Position numbers and translations under genes: made by a program
Origin: Thermoproteota archaeon
Lineage (GTDB): Archaea > Thermoproteota > Thermoprotei_A > EX4484-217-1
DNA length: 64,000 bases
NCBI GenBank assembly: GCA_029258915.1
Contig: JAPDJU010000005.1
Location: 62,001-126,000 of the forward strand
Reading direction: 5' to 3'
Notes under the pieces: model-generated
The model's database searches: none
Told to the model about the DNA's origin: nothing
The model's input: only the letters and a program-made list of their open reading frames with translations
Shown here: positions 31,427 through 41,829 of the stretch, piece after piece
Layout: every line of letters starts with the position of its first letter
How positions within the stretch are numbered: the stretch's first letter is position 1

Positions 31427-32530
31427 ATGTTAAGTATGAAGGAAATTAAAGTTAAGGGGTCAGTAACAGACTATGTAAGTTTTTATAATGAAATTCTAAA
31501 AAACATTGACGACAAAGCTATTAAAGTAATTACTAAGAAATTTATTGAACCAAGAAAAGTTTCTCCTTCGGTTGAAAGAAGGTTAAAGGAGAAAACCCTG
31601 TTTAGAATAATAGCCTATGTAATTCCAAGAAACATAGACTTGAGAAGCGATAAAGGAATATCTATGGAAATCCGCTCAGTTACCAATCCCTCTATTGCCT
31701 ATGTTGAAGAAAAGAAAATTGCTCTATTTTTAAGAGTCAATACTGTAGGATCACGTTTCGATCGTACCTTCATAGCTTCTAGCGTGCTTAACTTAGATAA
31801 ATTAGAAGGTAGTTTAAAAGTTAAAGCTAGGCCTCTACTTTATGCTGTAATGCCATACGAGAGTGTTGAAGATCCCAGAGTAAACCCTGAAGATATGCAG
31901 GAACTTTATCATGTAAGAGCTCTTTACCTTAAAAGGGAGAAAAGTGTCATCACAACTATAGTTAGGCTTAACGAAAAAATTGAGCCTATTAGCTTAAAAG
32001 TCTTAGTTTTTGAAAGCAAAGGCAGATACTTTCTATTAAGAGACTATAGAGATACTTTTGCTCTTAATAACAAAACCATGGTTATAAGACCGTATTTAAG
32101 AGAACTAGATAGCGGCGGAATCTTTATAGCTCCTAGAAAGGATAACGTTATCTTTTTCGATGAAATGAAAGCTCCACCTGAACTACAGCCAAGAAATAAA
32201 GAAACAAAAACAGGAGGCAACTGCCCAGTTAAGATATCTAATAACGAATATCTTCTACTATATCATGTTGTCGACCGCCATGGAATATACTATACCTATG
32301 CTGCTCTCCTCAATAAGAGCGGCGAGTTAATTGCAGCCAGTAAAGAACCAATATTAGCCCCATTAATAGGAACATATTGTGGACAAAGACCTTCAACGAT
32401 CTTCGTCTGCGGCGCTATAGTATACAAAGATAAGCTTATAGTAGCTTCTGGAAGAGATGATGAAATTACAGTCTTATACTCTAGTTCATTGCAGAAAGTA
32501 CTTGACTCTCTAACATATATTCATGGCTAA
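31427..32530 (+). CDS. GH130-like five-bladed beta-propeller glycosidase/phosphorylase
   Basis: YESVEDPRVNPEDMQELYHVRALYL...CPVKISNNEYLLLYHVVDRHGIYYTYAALLNKSGE...PILAP...FVCGAIVYKDKLIVASGRDDEITVLYSS, a GH130-type pattern. Confidence 0.65.
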   Translation: MLSMKEIKVKGSVTDYVSFYNEILKNIDDKAIKVITKKFIEPRKVSPSVERRLKEKTLFRIIAYVIPRNIDLRSDKGISMEIRSVTNPSIAYVEEKKIALFLRVNTVGSRFDRTFIASSVLNLDKLEGSLKVKARPLLYAVMPYESVEDPRVNPEDMQELYHVRALYLKREKSVITTIVRLNEKIEPISLKVLVFESKGRYFLLRDYRDTFALNNKTMVIRPYLRELDSGGIFIAPRKDNVIFFDEMKAPPELQPRNKETKTGGNCPVKISNNEYLLLYHVVDRHGIYYTYAALLNKSGELIAASKEPILAPLIGTYCGQRPSTIFVCGAIVYKDKLIVASGRDDEITVLYSSSLQKVLDSLTYIHG

Positions 32531-32652
32531 GCCGTGAAATACTAAATCAATTCTCTTTAACTAACGTATTTTTTACACATCAATGTAGAGAAAACACGTA
32601 AATGAAAAATAAGGGTAATTTATGTAGTACCATCAATAAGTTGTTTTACGTC

Positions 32653-32934
32653 TTAGGTTAATTCTTTAACTTCTTTTTCTCCTGCTTCTAATTCTTTTAC
32701 CTGTTCAGGATCAAGCATCTTAAGTAAAGCCAAGAATTCTCCAACGTGTGTTTTTTCTTCTTTAGCAATATCTTCAAAAACTTTCTTAACTTTTTCATCA
32801 TCTATTGTCCTAGCGAATTGACGATATAGATTTATAGCATCAAGTTCAGCTATTATAGCTAACCTTAAGGCTTCAATCATTTCCTCCCTAGTAAATTTCT
32901 TAGTCACTAAATCTAAAGGATTCTTAGACATCAA
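32653..32934 (-). CDS. stand-alone ferritin-like protein resembling the encapsulin-fused ferritin domain
   Basis: FTREEMIEALRLAIIAELDAINLYRQFARTIDDEKVKKVFEDIAKEEKTHVGEFLALLKMLDPEQVKELEAGEKEVKELT. Confidence 0.85.
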   Translation of the reverse strand: MMSKNPLDLVTKKFTREEMIEALRLAIIAELDAINLYRQFARTIDDEKVKKVFEDIAKEEKTHVGEFLALLKMLDPEQVKELEAGEKEVKELT

Positions 32935-33030
32935 TTATTACACCCATAGGGGATAATCATCAGACATGTTATTAAACTATAATGAAAATAATTTAGAAAT
33001 CAGACCTTATACTCGGAGTATATACTGCTT

Positions 33031-33693
33031 TTAACTTGTAAGCATATTATCCAGAATTAACATAATAAGGAAACCTATGATTAAGCCTATGCTTGCATGT
33101 TTTTCATGACCTAAACGGTGACTTTCAGGTATTATTTCGTTGCTTATAATGTAAATCATAGCACCTCCAGCAAATGCCATAGCGTATGGTAGTAGTGTAC
33201 GAGATACTGTAACAAGATAGGCTCCTAAAATTCCAGCTATAGGCTCTACGAGTCCCGTAAGTAATGCTATTGTAAATGAATACTTCGCTGTATATTTCAG
33301 TGTAGATGTAAGAGCAAAAGCAACAGCAAGACCTTCGGGAGCATTCTGCATTCCTATAGCTAAGGCTAGTGTTATAGCTTCTCTAGCATCCCCTGAGCCA
33401 AAACCTACACCTACTGCTAGTCCTTCAGGTAAATTGTGTATTGTTATTGCGAAAACAAAGAGCCATATACGTCTAATCCTTAAAACAAGACGGCCCTCTA
33501 CACCTTTAACTAAATGTTCATGAGGTAAATACTCATTCGCTAGAAATATAGCTAAAACGCCTAAAACAATCCCTATTAAAGTAGTATAAAGCCCTCCAAT
33601 ATCTAGGGCAGGTATTATTAATGAAAAGAAACTTGCAGCAAGCATTACTCCCGCACTAAACCCCAATAATGTATCTATAAACTTCTGAGACAT
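33031..33693 (-). CDS. ZIP family metal transporter; real start probably 33813 (see findings)
   Basis: FAITIHNLPEGLAVGVGFGSGDAREAITLALAIGMQNAPEGLAVAFAL ZIP signatures. Confidence 0.92.
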   Translation of the reverse strand: MSQKFIDTLLGFSAGVMLAASFFSLIIPALDIGGLYTTLIGIVLGVLAIFLANEYLPHEHLVKGVEGRLVLRIRRIWLFVFAITIHNLPEGLAVGVGFGSGDAREAITLALAIGMQNAPEGLAVAFALTSTLKYTAKYSFTIALLTGLVEPIAGILGAYLVTVSRTLLPYAMAFAGGAMIYIISNEIIPESHRLGHEKHASIGLIIGFLIMLILDNMLTS

Positions 33694-33963
33694 TTTCTTG
33701 AAGAAAAATATAGGTAAAGCACCTAATCCTGTAGCAAGACCTGCTAAAAAACTACCTACAAACCCGCCTAAAATAGGGTATCTTAGTAAAACCTCTATTA
33801 TATCAGTTAACAGTTCAAAACACCAGAGAACACAGTTTGACTATTGTTTAAACCTTTCTTCATTCCATACATTACCTCTTCCATGGTATCCTAAGGTTTC
33901 CCAATATCCATCAACATAATGATCAGTGAAGATTATGGTTTCAACCCGTTTAGCCGTTTACCT

Positions 33964-35202
33964 CTACTCACGCATTTTGTATATTTTTGTTTTGGTGCAT
34001 GTCGTGGGTAGAGGTTTTACCCTCTGAGCGGGGTTCATTAGCTTCACCCCGACTTTACAGGGTTTCAGGGCAAACAGCATGGTGCCCCCCATCTGAAGGT
34101 ATCTCTTCTCAAGATTAATTACAGCTATAATATCTCTACCAGAAGTGTAGTTGCATTTGGGACAAGCCATTTGTCTTGGGGCATTGCCCCGCATGAGAGG
34201 TGAGCCACAAATAGGGCAAGTAGAAGATGTTTTCCTAGGATTAACTAGAGCATAAGGTACATCATATTCCATACATTTGTCAATAATAGTATTTAGTAAT
34301 CCTCCGAATCCAGCTTGGTAGATCCTATGCTTTAACATCTTACTGTTAATTCTTGTGATCATATTGTTTGGTGTTTTCTTCGGTAGATTCTCTAGTACAA
34401 TTATTGCTTTTAATTCCTTAGCTGTTTTAACTATGAGGTTAGCTACTTGATAACGAATATTTCTCTTACGCTCTTTCTCTCTAGTAGCTCTAATTATCTT
34501 TTTAAATAGTTTAGGTAGTTTTTGTTGATATTTTTCTTGAATTCTCCTTCTATGGTTGTGATAGCCTACTACTATTTTCTTGAAGTTGGTTTTAACTATG
34601 TAGACTTCGCTGCCTACCTTGAATGTAACATTATCCTCATTAATGTCTACTGGGATAACAGCTTTAGATTCATAGGGCTTATATTCCTCCTTTCTAAACG
34701 TTAAGATTAACTCAACTTTACTACTATTTAACTTTAGTTTTGATTCACCGGGTAGATTCCATTCAGAGTTATTCATGTACTTCCAAAACAGTTTATGAGG
34801 TCTAATACCTAGTGTTATCCGTCCCTTATGGGTGGCGATTTTAACTTCTGAATATCCGTTAAGCTTCCAAAGGTGGTCGACAAGCCATAATGTCACCCTC
34901 TTTATTTCTGGTTTCTCTGTGTAGGTTAATCCTTTCCTCTTAAGTTTAAGAAAGCTCTTAACCCTAGTAGTAGCATCTTGACATACGGTATAAGCATAAT
35001 GACTGGGTAATCGTGGATATGTGTTTCTAAGCTCCCTATATAGTTTAGCTTTAAGCTTAGTGAAGGATTTAATGTTATTTTCTAATGCATAGTCTAATAT
35101 GTACTCTAACATAGACTTATACATAAAATAAACTTCCATTAATACCGCTAGATTCCTACCAGATATTATGCATTCTACCTTAACTGTTCTAGTTAGCTTC
35201 AA
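33964..35202 (-). CDS. tnpB: TnpB (IS200/IS605 OrfB) family RNA-guided nuclease, intact catalytic motifs
   Basis: RuvC-I PVDINEDN, RuvC-II IVLENLPKKT, zinc finger CPICGSP...CPKCNYTSGRD, RuvC-III GRDIIAVINL. Confidence 0.93.
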   Translation of the reverse strand: MKLTRTVKVECIISGRNLAVLMEVYFMYKSMLEYILDYALENNIKSFTKLKAKLYRELRNTYPRLPSHYAYTVCQDATTRVKSFLKLKRKGLTYTEKPEIKRVTLWLVDHLWKLNGYSEVKIATHKGRITLGIRPHKLFWKYMNNSEWNLPGESKLKLNSSKVELILTFRKEEYKPYESKAVIPVDINEDNVTFKVGSEVYIVKTNFKKIVVGYHNHRRRIQEKYQQKLPKLFKKIIRATREKERKRNIRYQVANLIVKTAKELKAIIVLENLPKKTPNNMITRINSKMLKHRIYQAGFGGLLNTIIDKCMEYDVPYALVNPRKTSSTCPICGSPLMRGNAPRQMACPKCNYTSGRDIIAVINLEKRYLQMGGTMLFALKPCKVGVKLMNPAQRVKPLPTTCTKTKIYKMRE

Positions 35203-35292
35203 AATAAAACGCTACATCCTATGGTTTCTGCCCCTCTATTAGAGGTCAAAAGCATGTAAAAGAACTTATTAGCTTTAAAAGGTAGTAAAAGT

Positions 35293-35487
35293 GTGCTTGT
35301 TTTCATAGCAGCATTACCTTATGTTAAGGTATTTAAACCTAATAAGTCAGCTGATGAGAGAATATATGAGCTGATAAAGAGAGCAGCTAAAGTAGGTGTC
35401 ACTATAAAGTCTATAAGCATGTTCTTTAATCCTAGAGATTTTACAGTGTATTTAGATAACTTAGATTTGAAAGTTGTTCTGACTTAA
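35293..35487 (+). CDS. conserved small hypothetical protein
   Basis: 64-aa ORF (GTG start) directly upstream of the next gene in the same orientation. Confidence 0.5.
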   Translation: MLVFIAALPYVKVFKPNKSADERIYELIKRAAKVGVTIKSISMFFNPRDFTVYLDNLDLKVVLT

Positions 35488-35536
35488 GATTAAATATTTA
35501 AGCAATCGTATGAGATTAACGTTTAGGTGCTTGCTC

Positions 35537-35848
35537 ATGGAGACCTTGAGAGAAAGAATAAAGAGGCTCCTTATTGAAACAGAATTCCCCTTATCTGTTG
35601 ATGAAATTGCATTTAGTTTAGGGTTAGATCCTAAAGATAAAAACATAATATATGAGCATTTAAAACATATTGCAAAGACCATTAGGAGGGAAAGTCGAGG
35701 AGAACTTATGCTATACATGATACCTCCGAAATGTAGAAACTGCGGTTACATCTTTAAGAGTCTAAATAAACCTAAGAAGCCAAGCAAATGTCCTAAATGT
35801 TATTCACAAAGAATAGATGCTCCTAAATTTATTATTGAAAGAGTATAG
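35537..35848 (+). CDS. HTH-Zn-ribbon transcriptional regulator (COG3357-like)
   Basis: METLRERIKRLLIETEFPLSVDEIAFSLGLDPKD wHTH plus CRNCGYIFKSLNKPKKPSKCPKCYSQRI; internal Met preferred over the 35510 start. Confidence 0.85.
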   Translation: METLRERIKRLLIETEFPLSVDEIAFSLGLDPKDKNIIYEHLKHIAKTIRRESRGELMLYMIPPKCRNCGYIFKSLNKPKKPSKCPKCYSQRIDAPKFIIERV

Positions 35849-36413
35849 CAGAAGAGCCTATTTCTACACCTGCACTTCTAAGTTTTAAGGAACAGTTTCT
35901 GCAAAAAGCAGCGGACTTATAATCCACATCAACTATTGAATTACTAAAGCTCATAACACATTTCTTGTTTGTACAATGCTCTAAACCAAAGGTATGGCCT
36001 AGTTCGTGCATACACTCCTTAACTATTCTTTCAAAGTATTTTTCATTATTAGGTCTAAACCCGTAAAATTCCGGTTTCAGTCTTGGTAAAAAAACTGCAG
36101 CTATACCTTTAAATGGGTCTGCTAAGCCAAATACGAAATTTAACGGTTCAACATAAGCATCGAACCCGCAAAGCCCTAATATTCTATCGTAGTTTAGAAA
36201 TTTTACTTTCCCATAAATCCAATCTAAAATTCTGCTAGCTAAATATTGTCCTCTTCTCCAATCATAGTATGTGAGAGGCGGTGTAAGATTTTCAGTTGAA
36301 ACATCAGCTTCCACGTTGAATTTGTCCTTAAGCACTTCAACTAATCTTTTAAGAATATTAAATTCTATGAAGCCACATGGCTGGATAAGTAAGGTAAAGT
36401 TCTTTCTTGACAT
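35832..36413 (-). CDS. amzA: archaemetzincin zinc metalloprotease
   Basis: HELGHTFGLEHCTNKKCVMSFSNSI...FCRNCSLKL. Confidence 0.93.
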   Translation of the reverse strand: MSRKNFTLLIQPCGFIEFNILKRLVEVLKDKFNVEADVSTENLTPPLTYYDWRRGQYLASRILDWIYGKVKFLNYDRILGLCGFDAYVEPLNFVFGLADPFKGIAAVFLPRLKPEFYGFRPNNEKYFERIVKECMHELGHTFGLEHCTNKKCVMSFSNSIVDVDYKSAAFCRNCSLKLRSAGVEIGSSAILFQ

Positions 36414-36530
36414 GGAATCACTAATGATAAATGTTTAAATTTAAAAATTTATAGCTTACCTCTTTTAGAAGAAATACAGAGAATAATTTTAAATGCGTGA
36501 ACAACCAATACTGAGCTATAAGGTGGTTGC

Positions 36531-39377
36531 ATGGTTACGTTAAAAAAGATAAGCGAACTCATATATGAAATTCCTAAAGGTTCAAAGCCAGGCATGAATG
36601 TTCCAGCTAGAGTATATGCTGACGAACTATTACTACAGAAAATGAGAACAGATAGAACACTTATCCAAGCAGCTAATGTAGCTTGTTTACCTGGAATAGT
36701 AAGGTATAGCTATGTGATGCCCGATGGTCATGAAGGATACGGTTTTCCAATAGGTGGTGTTGCTGCTTTCGACCCCGACAAAGGCGGTGTCATTAGTCCT
36801 GGAGGAGTCGGCTACGACATTAACTGTCTTCCTCCGGGAACAAAGGTGCTAACTTCTTTAGGATATAAAGTGAATATTGAAGAACTAGCCATAGACGATA
36901 CAATAGTGTCCATAAGTAAGAAAAGTAAGGTAAAAGAAGAAGGTGATGTAGTCTTACTTATGTCAAGATATGAAACTACGATATACGAGATTAAGACGAA
37001 ATCTGGTTTTACGCTGAAAGCTACAGGCGACCATCCGATACTTACTAGAAAGAAGGGTATGGTAAAAGCTGACGAATTAGAAGAAGGTATGGAAGTGGCC
37101 ATATATCCGTTTGAAGGGGTAAACTACGAGAAACCAAAAGAGTTCACCATAGTAAGCAGTGATAAACTACCTTATACTTTAAAAAAGGAACTTAAGAAAC
37201 GTGGTCTTTTACCTCTAACTAGTGGAAACGCGAAATTACCCTACATACTTAAAATACTTGGTTACGTTTTAGGCGATGGTACAATTAATGGTAAGCAACT
37301 AGAAATATATGGTCGCAAAGAGGATTTGGAAGAAATAAGGAAGGACTTAGAGAAACTAGGCTATAAGGCTAAAATTTATTCTCGTAAGAAAACATGTAAG
37401 CTTAAAGGATATACGTTTGAGCATCAGGAATATGTACTAAAAGTTTCTGCAAAAAGTTTAGCGAAACTCCTAACAGTTTTAGGATGTCCTGAAGGTAATA
37501 AGTCTAGAGCTAGATACGGTGTACCATGGTTTATATTTAAACTGCCCCTGTGGATGATTAGGCTATTTTTAGCAGGATATTTTGGAGCAGAACTTTCAAA
37601 ACCTAAGACAATTAACGGCTATAACTTTTATATGCCAGAGTTAAAGATAGTGAAGATTAAAAAGCTTGAGAAAAATGCTTGGGAGTTCTTAGAAGGCATT
37701 AAGAAGCTTCTAGAAAAATTCGGAATAAAAGCAGTAGTAAGAAAGGCATATGAAAATAGGGACAAGGTTTGTTTAAGATTACTAGTAAAATCTAATCCTG
37801 AAAACCTTATTAAGCTATATTCAAAAATAGGCTACGAATATAACAGTTTAAGGAGAAGATTAGCTAACGCTGCCATAGTTTACTTAAAATTAAAGCAGAA
37901 AATTGTTGAAGAAAGAAGGATTTTAAGGAAAATACTGAAAGAAGAACATCTCCAGGGTATATCACTAACTATTCTCGTATCGGAATATTGTGAAAAAGTT
38001 AATCAAAGGTTTATTGAAAGAAGCGTGTATTCGGGCGTGGAGGACGCTAGAATACCTAAGAGTATGATAAGGTTTGAAGAACACGTTAGGTCTAAAGTTG
38101 AAGGAGACATAGTATACGATGAAGTTGAAGAGATAAAGGCAAAACGCTATAATGGGCCAGTTTACGACATTACCGTTTCAAATGAAAACCATAACTTCAT
38201 AGCTGACTCTTTTGTCGTTTCAAATTGTGGTGTTAGGCTTCTAAGGACAAATCTTATGCTAGATGATTTAAAACCTAAAATGAGGGAGCTTCTTGACACT
38301 TTAGCTAGAAATATACCTTCAGGTGTTGGTAGAGGAGGCCTTATAAGAATATCTATTAGCGAGCTTAACAGGGTACTTCTTGAAGGAGTAGACTGGGCTG
38401 TAGATAGAGGATACGCTTGGCCTGAAGATAGAGAACATATTGAAGAAAAAGGACACATGCCCGCAGCAGACCCTGATAAGGTGTCTTTAAGAGCTAAGCA
38501 GAGAGGGGCACCACAGCTAGGAAGTTTAGGTAGTGGGAATCACTTCTTAGAAATACAGATAGTTGAAGAAATATATGATAAGAAAGCTGCCAAGAAAATC
38601 GGTATTGAACGTGTAGGCCAAGTAGTGGTAATGGTACATACAGGTTCTAGAGGCTTAGGTCACCAGGTGGCTTCAGACTATTTACGCTTAATGGAGAGAG
38701 CTATGAGAAAGTACGGTATAAGGGTTCCAGATAGAGAACTTGTTTCAGTACCTTGGAATAGTAGAGAAGCACAAGACTACTTTGCAGCTATGAGTGCAGC
38801 AGTAAACTATGCTTTCACCAATAGAGCTTTAATAACATATTGGGTTAGAGAATCATTCAAACGAGTATTTCATGAAGATTTCGATAAGCTGGGTCTTGAA
38901 TTAATATACGATGTTGCCCATAACATTGCTAAAATAGAATACCATAAAGTGAATGGTAAAAGAAAGAAGCTCATAGTCCATAGGAAAGGAAGTACTAGAG
39001 CTTTTCCTCCAGGCCATCCTGAAATACCTAAGGATCATAAAGACATAGGCCAAGTTGTTTTAATACCTGGCTCTATGGGTACAGCAAGTTACGTGCTTTT
39101 AGGTGTAGAAACAGGTGAAGAAGTATTTTACTCCACATGTCATGGTAGTGGACGATTACTTTCAAGAGCAGCAGCGGTTAGAAAATATAGAGCAAGCGAA
39201 GTAATTAATGCACTAAGAAAAATGGGTATAGAAGTCAGAGCAGCATCCAAGAGAGTTGTGTCTGAAGAAGCTCCAGGAGCATATAAACCATCAGATGCGG
39301 TTGTAAAAGTGGTTCATGAAGCGGGCCTTTCGAGGGTCTTATTAAAGCTAAGGCCTTTAGGAGTTGTAAAAGGCTAG
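36531..39377 (+). CDS. rtcB: RNA-splicing ligase RtcB containing an intein
   Basis: N-extein ends GVGYDIN, C-extein resumes CGVRLLRTNL; RtcB motifs RGAPQLGSLGSGNHFLEIQ, HTGSRGLGHQV, CHGSGRLLSRAAA. Confidence 0.97.
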   Translation: MVTLKKISELIYEIPKGSKPGMNVPARVYADELLLQKMRTDRTLIQAANVACLPGIVRYSYVMPDGHEGYGFPIGGVAAFDPDKGGVISPGGVGYDINCLPPGTKVLTSLGYKVNIEELAIDDTIVSISKKSKVKEEGDVVLLMSRYETTIYEIKTKSGFTLKATGDHPILTRKKGMVKADELEEGMEVAIYPFEGVNYEKPKEFTIVSSDKLPYTLKKELKKRGLLPLTSGNAKLPYILKILGYVLGDGTINGKQLEIYGRKEDLEEIRKDLEKLGYKAKIYSRKKTCKLKGYTFEHQEYVLKVSAKSLAKLLTVLGCPEGNKSRARYGVPWFIFKLPLWMIRLFLAGYFGAELSKPKTINGYNFYMPELKIVKIKKLEKNAWEFLEGIKKLLEKFGIKAVVRKAYENRDKVCLRLLVKSNPENLIKLYSKIGYEYNSLRRRLANAAIVYLKLKQKIVEERRILRKILKEEHLQGISLTILVSEYCEKVNQRFIERSVYSGVEDARIPKSMIRFEEHVRSKVEGDIVYDEVEEIKAKRYNGPVYDITVSNENHNFIADSFVVSNCGVRLLRTNLMLDDLKPKMRELLDTLARNIPSGVGRGGLIRISISELNRVLLEGVDWAVDRGYAWPEDREHIEEKGHMPAADPDKVSLRAKQRGAPQLGSLGSGNHFLEIQIVEEIYDKKAAKKIGIERVGQVVVMVHTGSRGLGHQVASDYLRLMERAMRKYGIRVPDRELVSVPWNSREAQDYFAAMSAAVNYAFTNRALITYWVRESFKRVFHEDFDKLGLELIYDVAHNIAKIEYHKVNGKRKKLIVHRKGSTRAFPPGHPEIPKDHKDIGQVVLIPGSMGTASYVLLGVETGEEVFYSTCHGSGRLLSRAAAVRKYRASEVINALRKMGIEVRAASKRVVSEEAPGAYKPSDAVVKVVHEAGLSRVLLKLRPLGVVKG
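36825..38225 (+). mobile_element. RtcB intein (about 467 aa) with LAGLIDADG-type homing endonuclease
   Basis: Starts CLPPGTKVLTSLGYKVNIEEL, Hint TGDHPILT, DOD endonuclease blocks LGYVLGDGTING and LFLAGYFGAE, ends HNFIADSFVVSN followed by Cys+1. Confidence 0.95.
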
Positions 39378-40030
39378 GACTTAAGATATTTTTCGACAAG
39401 TTCAACTAAACACTTTAATTCATCACAGCATAGGTATATTGTTGCATTTTTACCTAAACTCTGATTACAAGTCCAAGCAATGGATAAACCTACTCTCTTA
39501 AAAACCGGGACATCGAATACGCTATCACCAACATATATTATTTCATTTAAATTGAAACCATTTTTCTTAGCCCATATAAATAAGACCTTATCTTTATCAA
39601 GCAATGGTACTTTAGGTTTACCACCTGCTTTAAGATAACCCTTTTCATCAAAAGTTAGACTGTTAGCTAGAAAATAATCTACATTAAGAGCTTGAGCTAC
39701 ATGCTCAGCTAAAATATCGATCCCTGAAGTTATAATTGCAGTTTTTAACCCTAACTTCTTAAGCTCTGCAATAGCTTCTTTAGCATCACTAGTTAATGAT
39801 GTTCTAAGTAAGACCTTTGCTATTTCAGGCCTAGATATGGTTTTTTCTTTCTTTTTTAGCCAAAGCAAAGTATCTAGAAACATGAACTCCTTGTAAGTTA
39901 TTTTTCCTTCAAGATATGCTCTAAAATTGTTCATAGCATTAACATGAAAATATGAGTGTAAAACCTGCCAGCTGCTATCTTCTTTGATCAGAACACCGTC
40001 CATGTCAAATACTATAAGCTTATATGGCAT
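39374..40030 (-). CDS. HAD-superfamily phosphatase (phosphoserine phosphatase-like)
   Basis: IVFDMDGVLIKEDSSW, AIITSGIDILAEHVA, IIYVGDSVFDVPVFKRVGLSIA. Confidence 0.9.
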   Translation of the reverse strand: MPYKLIVFDMDGVLIKEDSSWQVLHSYFHVNAMNNFRAYLEGKITYKEFMFLDTLLWLKKKEKTISRPEIAKVLLRTSLTSDAKEAIAELKKLGLKTAIITSGIDILAEHVAQALNVDYFLANSLTFDEKGYLKAGGKPKVPLLDKDKVLFIWAKKNGFNLNEIIYVGDSVFDVPVFKRVGLSIAWTCNQSLGKNATIYLCCDELKCLVELVEKYLKS

Positions 40031-40036
40031 TTGTGT

Positions 40037-40642
40037 TTACCCTAAGAATTTTTCAGCAATAGACTTGATAAGTAGCATTTTAGCGTTTCGCTCGACGATT
40101 AAAACTCTATGCAGTGCATCTTCTATGGTTTCACCTACACCTACAACCCCATGTCCTCTAAGGATAATTAGAGAATTAGGTCCTCTTAAGCTATTAGCTA
40201 CTGCTTCAGCTAACTCTAAACTTCCCGGAGGTAGTCTAGGTATTACAGAGATACCATCAGGTATGTAGTATTTAGTTTCAGCTGTGGTTTCTAATAAAAC
40301 TTCATCTACGTTAGCTATAATATCCGTTAGAGCTATAGTTAATGGGTTATGTGCATGAACAACAGCTTTAATATCGTCAAGTTTTAAGTATATGAGTTTA
40401 TGCATCTTGTATTCTACGGAAGGTTTAAATCCCTTAACACTGCTCCACCTATCGTTAAAGTACACTACAACTAGGTCGTCCGGTTTTAAGCTGCTTTTAG
40501 ATACATGGCTGGGTGTTATAATGAAGTAGTTTTCTGCGAACCGATAACTTACATTTCCATCGTAAACTTCGATTAAACCTCTCTCAAAGAGAATACGTGA
40601 AGCCCAAACTATTTTCTCTTTAGCTGCACCTATAGTTTCCAT
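40037..40642 (-). CDS. class II aldolase/adducin family protein
   Basis: GLIEVYDGNVSYRF, ITPSHVSKSSLKPDDLVVV, AVVHAHNPLTIALT, LRGHGVVGVGETIEDAL. Confidence 0.9.
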   Translation of the reverse strand: METIGAAKEKIVWASRILFERGLIEVYDGNVSYRFAENYFIITPSHVSKSSLKPDDLVVVYFNDRWSSVKGFKPSVEYKMHKLIYLKLDDIKAVVHAHNPLTIALTDIIANVDEVLLETTAETKYYIPDGISVIPRLPPGSLELAEAVANSLRGPNSLIILRGHGVVGVGETIEDALHRVLIVERNAKMLLIKSIAEKFLG

Positions 40643-40646
40643 AGTT

Positions 40647-40781
40647 TCAACCTAACACCTTAACATTAGTAGATCCACAATAGGGGCATTTGATTTTTTC
40701 CTCGTCCGTACTCTTTACTGAAAAATATCCTCCTCTCCCTTTCTTAGCGCAATCTCTACATTGATATCTGGTTCCTGCCAA
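40647..40781 (-). CDS. 44-aa zinc-ribbon microprotein (TTG start), absent from the ORF track
   Basis: Read by eye: (L/M)AGTRYQCRDCAKKGRGGYFSVKSTDEEKIKCPYCGSTNVKVLG*; two CxxC pairs; GAGGTG upstream of TTG. Confidence 0.65.
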   Translation of the reverse strand: MAGTRYQCRDCAKKGRGGYFSVKSTDEEKIKCPYCGSTNVKVLG

Positions 40782-40863
40782 CTATCTTAGCACCTCGACC
40801 TTATAATACCATTAGGTGGGGAGTTTATAAATACTACTTTAGAAGAAAAGGCTAATAGCTTAA

Positions 40864-41829
<966 letters not shown>

